A DNA stretch of 64,000 bases from Methylococcales bacterium (GCA_026398895.1 JAPLRZ010000055.1:1-64000); one strand, 5' to 3'; numbered from the stretch's first letter, positions 1-10,300 are shown. Numbers and translations: made by a program. Notes: generated by a model from the letters alone, not told the origin.

Positions 1-1
1 C

Positions 2-715
2 GTCACATACTATACAAGTGCGAATAATTACACTTGGACTGATATTAATGGATTTATCGGTCTCTCTGGCTTCGAAAATGTTCGTGGCACAGATCAAGGT
101 GACTTAATCATTGGTGACAGTAATGCCAATATATTGGATGGTGGCGTGGGTAATGATAATATCACTGGTGGCGGTGGTACAGACACTATCATCGGTGGTC
201 TTGGCTCAGATGCTATCAATCTCACTGAAACAACGCCTGTAACCGATACCGTGCGTATTGCCGCAGGGGACAGTTTAGCAACCGTGGCTGGCTATGATCT
301 GGTAACTGCCTTTAAGTCGTTCGATGGTATTCTTAGCACCACAGGTGTTGATCAACTTGATTTAGCCAGTATAGCTATTGCCACTGATGCCGCTGCGGTA
401 GATGGTGCAAACTCAGTCTCAGGTAATATTAAGAGTCATAGTATTACCAGCGGTCTTATTAGCTTTGGAGGTACAGATGTCTATACTGCCGCGCCCCCTC
501 TCACTATCACAGCGGCTAATTTAGCGGACGTATTCGGTTATTTACAAGCCAATATCACAGGAACGGATACCGTTGCTTTTGTTTCGGGTGGCAATACCTT
601 TGTGTTCCAAGATGGCGGTACAGCAGCTGATACCTTAGTAGAATTAGTTGGTGTTGCCGATACAACAGGTGTTAGCACATCAGAGTTCAATGCTCACTCA
701 ATATGGATTGGGTAA
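2..715 (+). CDS. RTX-type calcium-binding protein, C-terminal part (partial)
   Basis: The open frame runs in from the left edge, so the start lies outside the window. Near the middle it has glycine/aspartate nonapeptide repeats of the hemolysin type (DGGVGNDNI, TGGGGTDTI, IGGLGSDAI). These bind Ca2+ and fold as a parallel beta-roll after export by type I secretion. The roughly 150 residues after the repeats are Ala/Thr/Val-rich without recognised motifs and probably hold the C-terminal secretion signal. An upstream segment (GDLIIGDSNANILDGG) is also repeat-like. The substrate or adhesive role cannot be told from this fragment. A strong terminator follows the stop. Confidence 0.8.
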   Translation, partial: VTYYTSANNYTWTDINGFIGLSGFENVRGTDQGDLIIGDSNANILDGGVGNDNITGGGGTDTIIGGLGSDAINLTETTPVTDTVRIAAGDSLATVAGYDLVTAFKSFDGILSTTGVDQLDLASIAIATDAAAVDGANSVSGNIKSHSITSGLISFGGTDVYTAAPPLTITAANLADVFGYLQANITGTDTVAFVSGGNTFVFQDGGTAADTLVELVGVADTTGVSTSEFNAHSIWIG

Positions 716-743
716 TGTTTTATTGTTTGTAACATCGCTCATT

Positions 744-768
744 AACAAGCCCCTTTATGGGGCTTGTT
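744..768 (+). terminator. Rho-independent terminator after RTX gene
   Basis: A perfect 10-bp stem (AACAAGCCCC / GGGGCTTGTT) with a 5-nt loop runs straight into a T run to position 772. It lies 28 bp after the RTX stop and before the convergent yggS stop, so it may also serve the minus strand. Confidence 0.8.
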
Positions 769-792
769 TTTTATTGGCAATACCGCAAACGT

Positions 793-1470
793 CTATGGTC
801 GTTTACCAAACAATGCCGTACCAATTCTGACGATGGTTGCACCTTGGGCAATGGCAGCGTTTAAATCATCGCTCATACCAAAAGAGAAAGTATCGAGTTC
901 TGGTTTATTAAGGCATTTAACCGCTTGATAAAGGGTTTTGTAAGGCTGGCATTGTTGTTCAAAACTATCGCTAGGAGCAGGAATCGCCATGACACCGCGT
1001 AGTTTTATATTAGGCAGCACCGCCACTTGTTCGCATAATTCAGCAAGATTATCCAAATAAATGCCAGATTTACTAGCTTCATTACTGATATTGACTTGTA
1101 AGCATATATTTAATGGGGCTAGGTGTTGAGGACGTTGTTCACTAAGCCGTCTGGCAATTTTTAGGCTGTCAACGCTGTGTACCCAGTCAAAATGACTGGC
1201 AATCGCTTTGGTTTTGTTGGATTGAATAGGACCTATAAAATGCCACGTTATGTCAAACGCGCCTAAAGCTTGTTGTTTGCTCAGTGCTTCTTGTAGGTAA
1301 TTTTCTCCAAAATGCCGTTGCCCAGCTTGATAGGCACTAGCAAGCATTAAAGCAGGTTTTGTTTTGCTGACAGCCAGTAATAACACCGAATTGGGCGGGC
1401 GTTGATAGCTGATTTCAGCTTGCCTAATTTGTCTGTGTAGTTGTTTTAATGAATGAATAAGAGTTGTCAT
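793..1470 (-). CDS. yggS: YggS family pyridoxal-phosphate homeostasis protein
   Basis: A PLP-binding protein of the YggS/PROSC (PLPBP) family, which buffers and delivers pyridoxal 5'-phosphate in the cytoplasm and has no known catalytic turnover. Visible motifs are LLAVSKTKP, whose Lys36 is the expected PLP Schiff-base lysine, HFGENYLQEA, WHFIGPIQSNK, and a C-terminal SFGMSDDLNAAIAQGATIVRIGTALFG phosphate-binding region. Length 225 aa is normal for the family. The start was placed at MTTLIH; a frame extension of 10 codons upstream lacks family similarity. It is divergent from pilT, an arrangement well known in pseudomonads and other gammaproteobacteria. Confidence 0.93.
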   Translation of the reverse strand: MTTLIHSLKQLHRQIRQAEISYQRPPNSVLLLAVSKTKPALMLASAYQAGQRHFGENYLQEALSKQQALGAFDITWHFIGPIQSNKTKAIASHFDWVHSVDSLKIARRLSEQRPQHLAPLNICLQVNISNEASKSGIYLDNLAELCEQVAVLPNIKLRGVMAIPAPSDSFEQQCQPYKTLYQAVKCLNKPELDTFSFGMSDDLNAAIAQGATIVRIGTALFGKRP

Positions 1471-1579
1471 AGTTATCGCTAAAATTTTTGTGCATGGCAC
1501 ATAATATCAGTGCTTCAAAAAAGCCATGAGTTAGGTTATGGTATCAGTTACTTTTTGCGTTTACGTTGTGAGGGATATT

Positions 1580-2617
1580 ATGGATATTACCGAGTTATTA
1601 GCCTTTTCTGTTAAAAATAAAGCATCAGATTTACATTTGTCGGCAGGATTGCCACCAATGATTCGCGTTGATGGTGATATTCGGCGCATTAATATTCCGT
1701 CATTAGATCATAAAGGTGTTCATGGGTTAATTTATGACATTATGAATGATAAGCAGCGACGAGATTACGAAGAATTTTTAGAAACTGACTTTTCATTTGA
1801 ATTACCCAATGTTGCTCGCTTTCGGGTTAACGCATTTAATCAAGAGCGCGGGGCAGCGGCAGTATTTAGAACCATTCCTTCGGTGGTGTTAAGTTTGGAG
1901 GATTTAAAAGCACCGAAATTTTTTGAAGAACTGTGTAAAAAACCGCGCGGCATGGTATTAGTGACTGGTCCTACAGGTTCGGGTAAATCCACCACCTTGG
2001 CGGCGATGGTTAATCATATTAATTACAATGATTATGCCCATATTCTTACCGTTGAAGACCCTATCGAATTTGTCCATGAAAGCCAAAAATCCTTAATCAA
2101 TCAGCGCGAAGTTCATCGTGATACCCACGGTTTTAGTGAAGCCTTACGTTCAGCATTGCGGGAAGATCCCGATGTTATTCTGGTGGGTGAAATGCGTGAT
2201 TTAGAAACCATTCGACTTGCCATGACAGCGGCAGAAACGGGGCATTTGGTGTTTGGTACATTGCACACCACCTCCGCAGCTAAAACCATTGACCGTATTA
2301 TTGACGTATTTCCAGCAGCAGAAAAAGAAATGATACGCTCGATGTTATCGGAATCATTGCAGGCGGTTATTTCGCAATCACTGCTTAAAAAAGTTGGCGG
2401 TGGTCGTATTGCCGCACATGAAATTATGGTGGGTACACCTGCGATTAGAAACTTAATTCGTGAGGCGAAAGTCGCACAAATGTATTCAGCTATTCAAACA
2501 GGACGTAAAGATGGTATGCAAACTCTGGATCAAAATCTGAAAGAATTAGTTGAAAAAGGCTTGGTTACACCCGCAATGGCAATGACCAAAGCGGTCAATA
2601 AAGAAATGTTTCGTTAA
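1580..2617 (+). CDS. pilT: Type IV pilus retraction ATPase PilT
   Basis: Hexameric cytoplasmic ATPase that depolymerises type IV pili for twitching motility and DNA uptake. The protein is 345 aa, the usual PilT length. It has the N-terminal ASDLHLSAG segment, a Walker A motif GPTGSGKST near residue 130, an Asp box around EDPIEF, a Walker B region (ALREDPDVILVGEMRD), a His box (TGHLVFGTLHT) and the C-terminal AIRNLIREAK motif typical of PilT. The start ATG at 1580 has GAGGG about 7 bp upstream, so the 14-codon upstream extension is rejected. pilU follows after 7 bp, indicating one transcript. Confidence 0.97.
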   Translation: MDITELLAFSVKNKASDLHLSAGLPPMIRVDGDIRRINIPSLDHKGVHGLIYDIMNDKQRRDYEEFLETDFSFELPNVARFRVNAFNQERGAAAVFRTIPSVVLSLEDLKAPKFFEELCKKPRGMVLVTGPTGSGKSTTLAAMVNHINYNDYAHILTVEDPIEFVHESQKSLINQREVHRDTHGFSEALRSALREDPDVILVGEMRDLETIRLAMTAAETGHLVFGTLHTTSAAKTIDRIIDVFPAAEKEMIRSMLSESLQAVISQSLLKKVGGGRIAAHEIMVGTPAIRNLIREAKVAQMYSAIQTGRKDGMQTLDQNLKELVEKGLVTPAMAMTKAVNKEMFR

Positions 2618-2624
2618 GGAGACT

Positions 2625-3821
2625 ATGATGGACTTTGAAAAGTTAGATGTGCCAGAAATTAGTGCTTTTGAAAAATTATTAGCATTGATGTGTCAAAAAA
2701 AAGCGTCTGATTTATTTATCACCGCAGGGCGACCACCTTGTATGAAAATTGATGGAGTGATAACAGACATTTCTAAAACAGAGTTGACCGAAGCACAGTC
2801 ATTAAAAATCATCTTGAGTATTATGAGTCCCGCTCAACAAATGGAATTTGAAAACACTAAAGAATGTCAGTTTGCGATTACTTATCCAGAGTTGGGACGG
2901 TTTCGAGTCAGTGCATTTACCCAGCGTGATGCTGCTGCGATGGTGCTACGCCGCATTGAACATGAGATACCTAATGCTGAAGATTTGAATCTACCCATGA
3001 TTCTAAAAAACATCATCATGGAAAAACGCGGGCTAGTTATTTTTGTGGGGGCAACAGGCACAGGTAAATCAACAACCCTAGCTGCTTTAATTAAGCATCG
3101 TAATCAAAACAGCCGTGGTCATATTATTACCATCGAAGATCCCATCGAGTTTCAGCACCCGCATTTAGGCTGTATTATCAGCCAGCGTGAAGTTGGTTTA
3201 GATACCGAATCTTATGAAGTAGCGTTAAAAAACACACTGCGTCAAGCACCCGATGTAATTTTAATTGGGGAAATAAGAACCCGTGAAACCATGCAAAATG
3301 CCATTACGTTTGCGGAAACTGGGCATTTATGTTTATCCACACTACACGCCAATAATGCTAACCAAGCGATAGATCGAATTCTGCATTTTTTTCCCGATGA
3401 AATGCACGATCAGGTGTTAATGGATCTGTCGCTAAATCTAAAAGGTATCGTGGCGCAACAATTGATTAAACGCTCAGATGGAAAAGGGCGTTATCCTGCG
3501 GTAGAAATTTTCCTTAATACACCACTGGCTAAGGACTATATTCGCAAAGGTGAAGTGCATAAACTCAAAGAATTAATGAAGAATTCTAAAGAAGAAGGTA
3601 TGCAAACCTTTGATATGGCTCTTTATGATTTATATAAAGCACACAAAATTAGCTATGACGATGCAATTAATTCTGCCGACTCTAAAAATGATCTTCGTTT
3701 AGTTATTAAGCTAGGTGATGAAAATGCAGTTTATGGCGGTGATATTATTCTGACTCCCGATGAAGATGAAAATGATGGTGCTACCTTACAGATACGGCGA
3801 CCTACCTCATTAAAACTGTAG
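2625..3821 (+). CDS. pilU: PilT/PilU family retraction ATPase PilU
   Basis: Second retraction ATPase, a PilT paralogue that assists pilus retraction in a PilT-dependent way. At 398 aa it is longer than PilT because of an acidic C-terminal tail, as in known PilU proteins. Motifs seen are KKASDLFITAGRPP at the N-terminus, Walker A GATGTGKST near residue 142, EDPIEF, a Walker B region (LRQAPDVILIGEIRTRE) and a His box (TGHLCLSTLHANN). An AAGGAGA Shine-Dalgarno precedes the ATG. It forms an operon with pilT. Confidence 0.95.
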   Translation: MMDFEKLDVPEISAFEKLLALMCQKKASDLFITAGRPPCMKIDGVITDISKTELTEAQSLKIILSIMSPAQQMEFENTKECQFAITYPELGRFRVSAFTQRDAAAMVLRRIEHEIPNAEDLNLPMILKNIIMEKRGLVIFVGATGTGKSTTLAALIKHRNQNSRGHIITIEDPIEFQHPHLGCIISQREVGLDTESYEVALKNTLRQAPDVILIGEIRTRETMQNAITFAETGHLCLSTLHANNANQAIDRILHFFPDEMHDQVLMDLSLNLKGIVAQQLIKRSDGKGRYPAVEIFLNTPLAKDYIRKGEVHKLKELMKNSKEEGMQTFDMALYDLYKAHKISYDDAINSADSKNDLRLVIKLGDENAVYGGDIILTPDEDENDGATLQIRRPTSLKL

Positions 3822-4246
3822 TGTTATTCCCTTAGCGCAGCTTTGCTTGAAAAAATGTTAAAAACTTTCCTGATTAGCAAGATTGTTCAGCTAGCACCGT
3901 CATACTGGCATGGATGCCAGTATCCAGTGACAGGGAGAGCGTAGCAAGGGTTCTGTTCAAGCCTTGGCTTCTGGATTGTGGCTAATCCTCGCTACGCTCT
4001 CCCTGCCGCAATGACGGTATTTGGGTTACTGGCTGAAGCAGCTTACTAATCAGGAAAACTTATGGGAAACTATTATCCCTGCTGCTCATCATCATTACTT
4101 TCATTTAGTCCAAAGCTTAGGTTTTTTCTTATTAATACAGTTTCAAGTGCGACTAGAAAAAGAAAGTGGGCGATTGTTCATGGTCTTATATGGATATTTC
4201 TTTACAAGTCAAATATATCAACAATGCGCGAATGCGCGTAGACCTG
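3822..4246. repeat. Intergenic region with REP-like inverted repeats
   Basis: There is no convincing gene here. The stretch holds a 9-bp-arm palindrome ATACTGGCA/TGCCAGTAT (3903-3924) and a perfect 15-bp inverted repeat, CAGGGAGAGCGTAGC at 3931-3945 against its complement at 3991-4005, separated by 45 bp. This resembles dispersed REP-like palindromic DNA and may also terminate the pilTU transcript. The promoter of the efflux operon should lie in 4020-4246 but no clear -35/-10 pair stands out. Confidence 0.5.
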
Positions 4247-5596
4247 ATGCGCGGTAAATTTTTTCTGCTGTTATTGATTGTGTCAGGCTGTAGTGCTGTA
4301 CCCAACGTGGAGCAAAAACCTAGCTTTGTCGTCCCTCTTGTTTGGCAAGCTGATAAAAAAACGTTCAGTGATAAAATCACTGAACAATGGTTAACACAAT
4401 TTGCTGATAGCAAATTAAGCAGTTTGGTCAATGACGCACTTACGCATAATTACGACTTAAAAGTCGCCTCCGTCAGAATCAATGCCGTGCGTGAACAAGC
4501 GGTTATCGAAGGAGCGCAACGCTTACCTCAGTTGAGTGCGTTGCCTAATTATCAAAATCAACATGACTCACAAAACGGGACTACAAAAGGCTTTGACGCA
4601 CTCTTTAATTTGAGTTGGGAGCTGGATGTGTGGGGACGCATACGCGATAGCCAGCAAGCGGCGGGACAGGAAACCAGTGCAGTTGCCGATGATTATCAGG
4701 CAGCACGCTTATCCTTAGCCGCTCGCACTGCACAAAGTTATTTTGAATTAATCGAAGCCAATCTACAGGTGCAAGTTGCTGAACAATCAATTAAAGACCG
4801 CCGCGTGATTGCGGACCTAGTACGCGGACGTTTTGAGCGCGGCTTAACAGGCGGTTTGGATTTACGTTTAGTGCTTACCGATTTAGCCAATGCCGAAGCG
4901 TCTGTAGCAAGCTCGCGTAATCAAGTACAAATTATCACCCGCCGTTTAGAAGTGTTGCTGGGGCGTTATCCCAGTGGGCAGTTACAGGAAAACGCCAAGC
5001 TACCCACGCCGCCTAACGCACTTGCCGCTAGTTTACCCTCTGAGTTATTAACCCGCCGTCCAGATATTATTGCCGCGTTTAATCGCATACTGGCGGCGGA
5101 TTCACGCTTAAGTTCAGCACAAAAAGCCTTGTTGCCGCGACTCACGTTGACTGCAAGCGGCGGTACAAGTAGCGCAGCATTGACTGAATTAATTGATCCT
5201 CGCGCAGTCGCTTGGAATGTAGCGATGGGGTTATTGCAACCGATTTTTACAGGCGGCAGATTGCAAGCCATTATTCGATTGAATGAAGCACAAAAAGAAG
5301 AAACGATTAATCACTATCAAAGTACCGCGCTGAATGCGTTTCGTGAGGTAGAACAAGCTTTAGCCGCTGAACAGTGGTTACGCGCACAGGAAAAAGCCTT
5401 GCAAGAAGCCGTTGAACAAACCGAAGCCAGTCGCCAACTTGCTGTGTATTCTTATGGTCAGGGCTTAATTCAAATTTTGACTTTGCTTGACAGTTATCGC
5501 AGTACCTTCACCGCGCAAAGTGAACACTTAGCCGTACATCGACAATTACTCAATAATCGCATCAACCTGTATTTAGCACTAGGCGGTGGCGTGTAA
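4247..5596 (+). CDS. RND efflux outer membrane factor lipoprotein (NodT/OprM type)
   Basis: Trimeric TolC-like outer membrane channel that forms the exit duct of a tripartite efflux pump. The N-terminus is a lipoprotein signal (MRGKFFLLLLIVSGC) with the lipidated Cys at residue 15. The body has the two OEP domains of the family, with markers such as LSWELDVWGRIR, LLTRRPDI and the C-terminal LYLALGGGV. The start at 4247 gives a compact lipoprotein signal; an alternative ATG is at 4232 and a longer extension begins at 4166. The stop abuts the adaptor start at 5597. The substrate is unknown. Confidence 0.85.
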   Translation: MRGKFFLLLLIVSGCSAVPNVEQKPSFVVPLVWQADKKTFSDKITEQWLTQFADSKLSSLVNDALTHNYDLKVASVRINAVREQAVIEGAQRLPQLSALPNYQNQHDSQNGTTKGFDALFNLSWELDVWGRIRDSQQAAGQETSAVADDYQAARLSLAARTAQSYFELIEANLQVQVAEQSIKDRRVIADLVRGRFERGLTGGLDLRLVLTDLANAEASVASSRNQVQIITRRLEVLLGRYPSGQLQENAKLPTPPNALAASLPSELLTRRPDIIAAFNRILAADSRLSSAQKALLPRLTLTASGGTSSAALTELIDPRAVAWNVAMGLLQPIFTGGRLQAIIRLNEAQKEETINHYQSTALNAFREVEQALAAEQWLRAQEKALQEAVEQTEASRQLAVYSYGQGLIQILTLLDSYRSTFTAQSEHLAVHRQLLNNRINLYLALGGGV

Positions 5597-6730
5597 ATGC
5601 GGCAACTAAAAATTATTTTACCCATTATTTTATTAGCATTGGGCGGTGCAGGAGCTTACGCACTGATTGCCACCAAACCCGTACTAGAACCCGAAAAACC
5701 AATTGACACCATTCCCGTGGTCAGTGTCATCACCGTTCAACCTGAAACCTTGCAATTGAATGTCGCTTCGCAAGGGGTGATAAAACCACGTCATGAGCTG
5801 GAGTTAAGTACGGAAGTGTCAGGTAAAGTGCTGTATCTGCATCCAAATTTTGTCACGGGTGGTTTTTTTAATCACGATGAAGTCTTAGTACGCATAGACC
5901 CACGCGATTACGATGCCGCGATTGTCCAAGCACAAGCGCAAATCGCCGAAGCTAAACGTCTGTTAGCGACCGAACAAGCCCAAGCGGAACAAGCTAAAAC
6001 CGAATGGCAAGCCTTAGGCAAAGGGCAACCCTCCGTATTAGCCATGCGTGAACCGCAACTTGCCGAAGCACACGCCAAACTGAAAGCTGCTGAAAGTACA
6101 TTAATACAGGCAAATAATCGTCGTAGTCGTTGTGAAATACACGCGCTGTTTGCGGGGCGTTTTACCAGTAAAACCGTTTCTTTAGGACAAATTATTCAGA
6201 CGGGCGAAAAACTGGCACGACTATATGCCACCGATATTGCCGAAGTGCGTTTGCCTGTCGCATTGGAACAATTAGCATATCTCGACATTACCTTGAATGA
6301 AAAAACCAAACAAAACCCTGTAAAAGTCACGCTAACTGCACAATTGGCAGGTGTTAACCAAACGTGGCAAGCACACATTGTACGCACCGAAGGCATGGTT
6401 GATGAAAACACGGGCGTGTTATATCTGGTCGCCGAAGTGCAACAAAAAGACCAAGCTCCATTATTAAACGGGCTATTTGTCCAAGCTGACATTCAAGGTA
6501 AAACCTTAGATAATATTTTTGCCCTGCCACAGCAAGCGATTAACGCCGCTCACACCGTGTTGATAGTCGATAAAGACCAGCACTTACATAGCCGCCAACT
6601 TGAGGTGTTACGCAGCGAAGACAGTCGCGTGTTAATTCAGCAAGGTTTGCAGGCAGGTGAACGTATTATCACCGCAGGTATTGATTTGCCGATCGAAGGC
6701 ATGACGGTTCAAGTGGAACAAACCAAGTGA
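5597..6730 (+). CDS. RND efflux periplasmic adaptor (membrane fusion protein)
   Basis: Periplasmic adaptor linking the RND permease to the outer membrane channel. An N-terminal membrane anchor (residues 5-25, IILPIILLALGGAGAYALIA) is followed by a split lipoyl-like domain (ELSTEVSGKVLYLHPNF, then HALFAGRFTSKTVSLGQII) around an Ala/Gln-rich alpha-hairpin at about residues 110-165. Beta-barrel and membrane-proximal domains follow. The 377 aa length is normal. The ATG follows the previous TAA directly, and the stop overlaps the permease GTG by 4 bp, so the three genes are translationally linked. Confidence 0.9.
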   Translation: MRQLKIILPIILLALGGAGAYALIATKPVLEPEKPIDTIPVVSVITVQPETLQLNVASQGVIKPRHELELSTEVSGKVLYLHPNFVTGGFFNHDEVLVRIDPRDYDAAIVQAQAQIAEAKRLLATEQAQAEQAKTEWQALGKGQPSVLAMREPQLAEAHAKLKAAESTLIQANNRRSRCEIHALFAGRFTSKTVSLGQIIQTGEKLARLYATDIAEVRLPVALEQLAYLDITLNEKTKQNPVKVTLTAQLAGVNQTWQAHIVRTEGMVDENTGVLYLVAEVQQKDQAPLLNGLFVQADIQGKTLDNIFALPQQAINAAHTVLIVDKDQHLHSRQLEVLRSEDSRVLIQQGLQAGERIITAGIDLPIEGMTVQVEQTK

Positions 6731-9700
6731 CAAACACAGCACAACCGACAGGCTTACTGGCATGGTTTGCAAGCAATTCCGTTGCTGCCAATTTATTGAT
6801 GATGCTGATTTTTATCGGAGGCATCATTGGATTTAATATTGTCGATAAAGAAGTTTTTCCGCGTTTTAGTCTACAAAAAATTACTATCACTGCGGCGTAT
6901 CCGAATGCAAGTCCCGAAGACATTGAAACGTCACTGTGTTCCAAAATAGAAAATGCGATTTATGAACGTGACGGCGTTACACGTTTAAAAACAGAAATTA
7001 CCGAAGGGCTATGCCTAATCAACGTTTCGATATTGCCGAATGTCGATCAAGAGCAAATGATTAACGCCTTACGCGCAGGCATTCAAAGTATTCCACGTTT
7101 ACCCAAAGGCATAGAAAACATCAGTGTACAAGCAGCCACGCGTGATGATGACTCAGGCGTTATCTGGGTCGCATTACATGGCGAAACCGCCGCGCTCGCT
7201 TTGCAACGCTATGGTGAACCAGTCAAAGCGGATATTGAACGTATCGATGGCGTGCGCTTGGTACGCAATTACAATGAAATTCCTTATGAAATCACCATTG
7301 AAGTCTCAGCGGCAAAACTACGCCAATATCACACGTCGTTACATGATGTCACCGATGCTATTCATCACACCTCGTTAAATCAATCCGCTGGCTTGATTAA
7401 AACCCCAGCGGGAGAATTATCATTGCGTGTGCAAGCCAAAGTGAGTGATGTTGAAAGCTTGAGTAACATCGTGTTGCGTACTGATGCGAACGGTGCGAAA
7501 TTACGTTTAAGTCAAGTGGCGGTAATTCGAGATGGTTTAGAAGAACGCCTCTCAGAATGGCATCACAACGGTGAAACTGCTCAAGGCTGGGAAATTCATA
7601 CAAAACACAGCTCGGTTGATGTGGCGAGGAATGTTAAACGCTACGTTGCCGATATGCAGACCAAACTGCCGCAGGGACTCACGATGACTACATGGTGGGA
7701 TACCTCTCAAGCTTACGATGAACGAGTGCAAACGCTCATTGAAGACGGACTGAGCGGTTTTGTGCTGGTGTGTTTGGTGCTGACGCTTTTTTTACGCTTG
7801 CGGGTTGCGGTGTGGGCAGGTGTAGGGATTTTTACCTCCATATTCGGCGCGTTATGGTTGATGCCCGTGTTTGATGTGTCACTAAATATGTTGTCACTGT
7901 TTGGTTTTTTACTGGCAATGGGTATTCTGGTTGATGATGCCATTATCATTGGTGAAAGCGTCTACTCATTGCAGGAACAGGGAACAGACTCCAATCTGAA
8001 TGCCGCGATTAAAGGCGTACAGGCGGTAGCATTGCCTGTGATTTTATCAGTGCTAGTGTCATTAGTCGCTTTTTTACCCAGCTTGTTTTTACCCAGTTGG
8101 GCGGGTCGAATGATGCGGCCAATTTGCTTGGTGATGATTTTAACCTTGGTATTTTCGCTGATTGAAGCCTTGTTAATTTTGCCCTCCCATTTAGCGGCTG
8201 AGAGCAGGAGTCCAAAACGGGTTTTGGGCTTCATCGGTACTATTCGCGTCTGGCTTAACCAAGGGCTAGATCGTTTTGTGAATGGCTATTACCGTCCTTT
8301 TTTACAACTTGCATTGCGCTGGCGTTATCTGACTATTGCCTGTTTCATGGTGTTGTTACTGCTATGTACCGCGTGGGTAGAAAGCGGACGCAGTCGGCTA
8401 TCGTTGCAAGCCGATGTGACTAAAGACAGTTTTTGGGTGTCGCTAAAAACCCCTGAAGACCTACCTTATAGTGAAACTCGCAAACGTGCCAAGCAAGTTG
8501 AACAAGCGTTTTTTGAATTGCGTGATGAACTTAATGCCTCAACACCTAACAGCCCTAGCGTGGTGGTCGGTTTAGAAACCATGATTTTTGAACACAGCGC
8601 GGGCTTTTGGACAGAATTTTCCCCAGAAGGACGACAACGTCTCGTCGTTGAAGATTTCATTAACGACTGGCGCAAACGGGTCGGTGATTTGGGGCGTACA
8701 AAAATTGATTTTTTGTACAAAGAAGGTGATGTCGATTATGACCTTGAATTTGACTTAGGCGCGACTGATCCCGCCTTATTAGCAAAAGCGGCCGAACAAT
8801 TCAAAGCCAACCTAGCCAGTTATAACGGTGTTTTTGATGTCATCGATTCTGCCGAAACGGGCAAGCCAGAAATTCGCCTCAGCTTAAAACCTAATGCTGA
8901 ACACTTGGGTTTACGGCTTGAACAACTGTCTGAACAAGTCAATCACGCCTACTATGGTGATGAAGTTGAACGCCTGCAACGCGGACGTAATGAAGTCAAA
9001 ATTAGGGTACGCATTCCGCGTGTAGAGCGGGAATCCTTAGATAATCTACGCAACTTACCAATACGCTTACCCGATGGACAGCTTGTCCCTTTAGGCATAG
9101 TTGCTGAGGTATCACTGACTAACGGACTAAGTAAAATTATTCGCCAAGACCGCCGCCGTGTCCTTAAAATTCAGGCACGGGTTGACCGTAAAAAAGTCGA
9201 TGTCAACGCTTTGTATGACAAGTTAGAAAACAATGAATTGAAAACTCTGCAACAACGCTACGCTGGCTTAAGTATCGACATCGGGCAGTCGCATCAAGAC
9301 CAAAAAGCCATGTCCACCGCCCTGCAACAAAACACCCTGATTTCATTATTGGTGATTTATGTGTTGATTGCTGTGCCGTTTCGCTCGTACTTAAAACCGT
9401 TGATTTTTCTACTTGCCGCGCCTGTGGCATGGTGTGGCGCGGTGATTGCCCACGCGCTGGTCGGCTTGCCCTTATCAATGGAATCTTTAGTCGGTATGGT
9501 GGCTGCCAGTGGTGTGGTGGTCAATGACAGCTTGGTGTTGCTGGATTATTTACGCGAACACCAAGACGATGACGCGCCCATTGCTGAGCTAATCTGTGCC
9601 GCCTGTACTTCCAGATTTCGGGCGATTTTTCTCGCCTTCCTCACTAACTTTGCGGGTTTTTTACCCACCTTATTAGAAACCAGCCCACAAGCACAATTTT

Positions 9701-9798
9701 TAATCCCGATGACGTTATCGTTATCCGCAGGCTTATTATTAGGCATGACCGCTAGCTTGATTTTAACGCCTGTCTGTTATGCAGTGTTAGGTAAATGA
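6727..9798 (+). CDS. RND efflux pump inner-membrane permease
   Basis: Proton-driven inner-membrane pump of the HAE-type RND superfamily (AcrB/MexB architecture), 1023 aa. There are two halves, each with one N-terminal helix, a large periplasmic domain and a helix bundle. The paired aspartates of the TM4 proton relay are visible in GILVDDAIIIGE, and the matching second-half segment is MVAASGVVVNDSLVLLDYL. The GTG start at 6727 overlaps the adaptor stop (GTGA). Operon order is outer membrane factor, adaptor, permease. The cargo is not predictable from sequence; drugs, solvents or endogenous lipids are all possible. Confidence 0.93.
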   Translation: MTNTAQPTGLLAWFASNSVAANLLMMLIFIGGIIGFNIVDKEVFPRFSLQKITITAAYPNASPEDIETSLCSKIENAIYERDGVTRLKTEITEGLCLINVSILPNVDQEQMINALRAGIQSIPRLPKGIENISVQAATRDDDSGVIWVALHGETAALALQRYGEPVKADIERIDGVRLVRNYNEIPYEITIEVSAAKLRQYHTSLHDVTDAIHHTSLNQSAGLIKTPAGELSLRVQAKVSDVESLSNIVLRTDANGAKLRLSQVAVIRDGLEERLSEWHHNGETAQGWEIHTKHSSVDVARNVKRYVADMQTKLPQGLTMTTWWDTSQAYDERVQTLIEDGLSGFVLVCLVLTLFLRLRVAVWAGVGIFTSIFGALWLMPVFDVSLNMLSLFGFLLAMGILVDDAIIIGESVYSLQEQGTDSNLNAAIKGVQAVALPVILSVLVSLVAFLPSLFLPSWAGRMMRPICLVMILTLVFSLIEALLILPSHLAAESRSPKRVLGFIGTIRVWLNQGLDRFVNGYYRPFLQLALRWRYLTIACFMVLLLLCTAWVESGRSRLSLQADVTKDSFWVSLKTPEDLPYSETRKRAKQVEQAFFELRDELNASTPNSPSVVVGLETMIFEHSAGFWTEFSPEGRQRLVVEDFINDWRKRVGDLGRTKIDFLYKEGDVDYDLEFDLGATDPALLAKAAEQFKANLASYNGVFDVIDSAETGKPEIRLSLKPNAEHLGLRLEQLSEQVNHAYYGDEVERLQRGRNEVKIRVRIPRVERESLDNLRNLPIRLPDGQLVPLGIVAEVSLTNGLSKIIRQDRRRVLKIQARVDRKKVDVNALYDKLENNELKTLQQRYAGLSIDIGQSHQDQKAMSTALQQNTLISLLVIYVLIAVPFRSYLKPLIFLLAAPVAWCGAVIAHALVGLPLSMESLVGMVAASGVVVNDSLVLLDYLREHQDDDAPIAELICAACTSRFRAIFLAFLTNFAGFLPTLLETSPQAQFLIPMTLSLSAGLLLGMTASLILTPVCYAVLGK

Positions 9799-10300
9799 TG
9801 CCATGTTGAACTGCATGATTTTGTGTAAAATATCTATAACACCTAGTTAAATAGGTTAAACCTGTTATAGCGATATTAATGACTGGCAGTCATGCCCAAA
9901 AGTAAAAATAACAGATTTAATACACTTACCCTTCATGCCTACGCTGGTGTCCAGTGCGGATGGCTTGGGTTTCTTGGGAATAATCGTTCCAGTGGGTATC
10001 AGTCATGGCTTATCGAAGTGGGAATAGGATTAGAAATGTGATTCTAGCATTTTTCTAATATTCCAATGCGTTTGCCTACTCAGATAATTCGTGTCTACAC
10101 AGCCAATGTATAGTGATGAGAGCAAACAAATATACGTTAAATGACCTAATAAATAGGTGATATAACCTATTTTTATAAGCACTGCGAGTCATTTATTAAG
10201 CCACTATGCGTGTAATCGCTATCAAAATAGCAAACTGTCAAAATTGGCAACAATCTTGCTTTAATTGTTCACTCAGTTACTTTATTATCCACATTATCTT
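9799..10300. other. Intergenic region before FecI-like sigma gene
   Basis: About 500 bp without a gene. It is AT-rich and holds short related motifs: CCTAGTTAAATAGG near 9841 and ACCTAATAAATAGGTGATAT near 10143, both imperfect palindromes. The promoter of the iron regulon should lie here. I could not recognise a convincing Fur box or a -35/-10 pair. Confidence 0.35.

Noticed and set aside
4021-4257. 78-codon frame before the efflux outer membrane factor
   Set aside because: It starts inside REP-like DNA, overlaps the lipoprotein signal in another frame and has no ribosome site or motifs.
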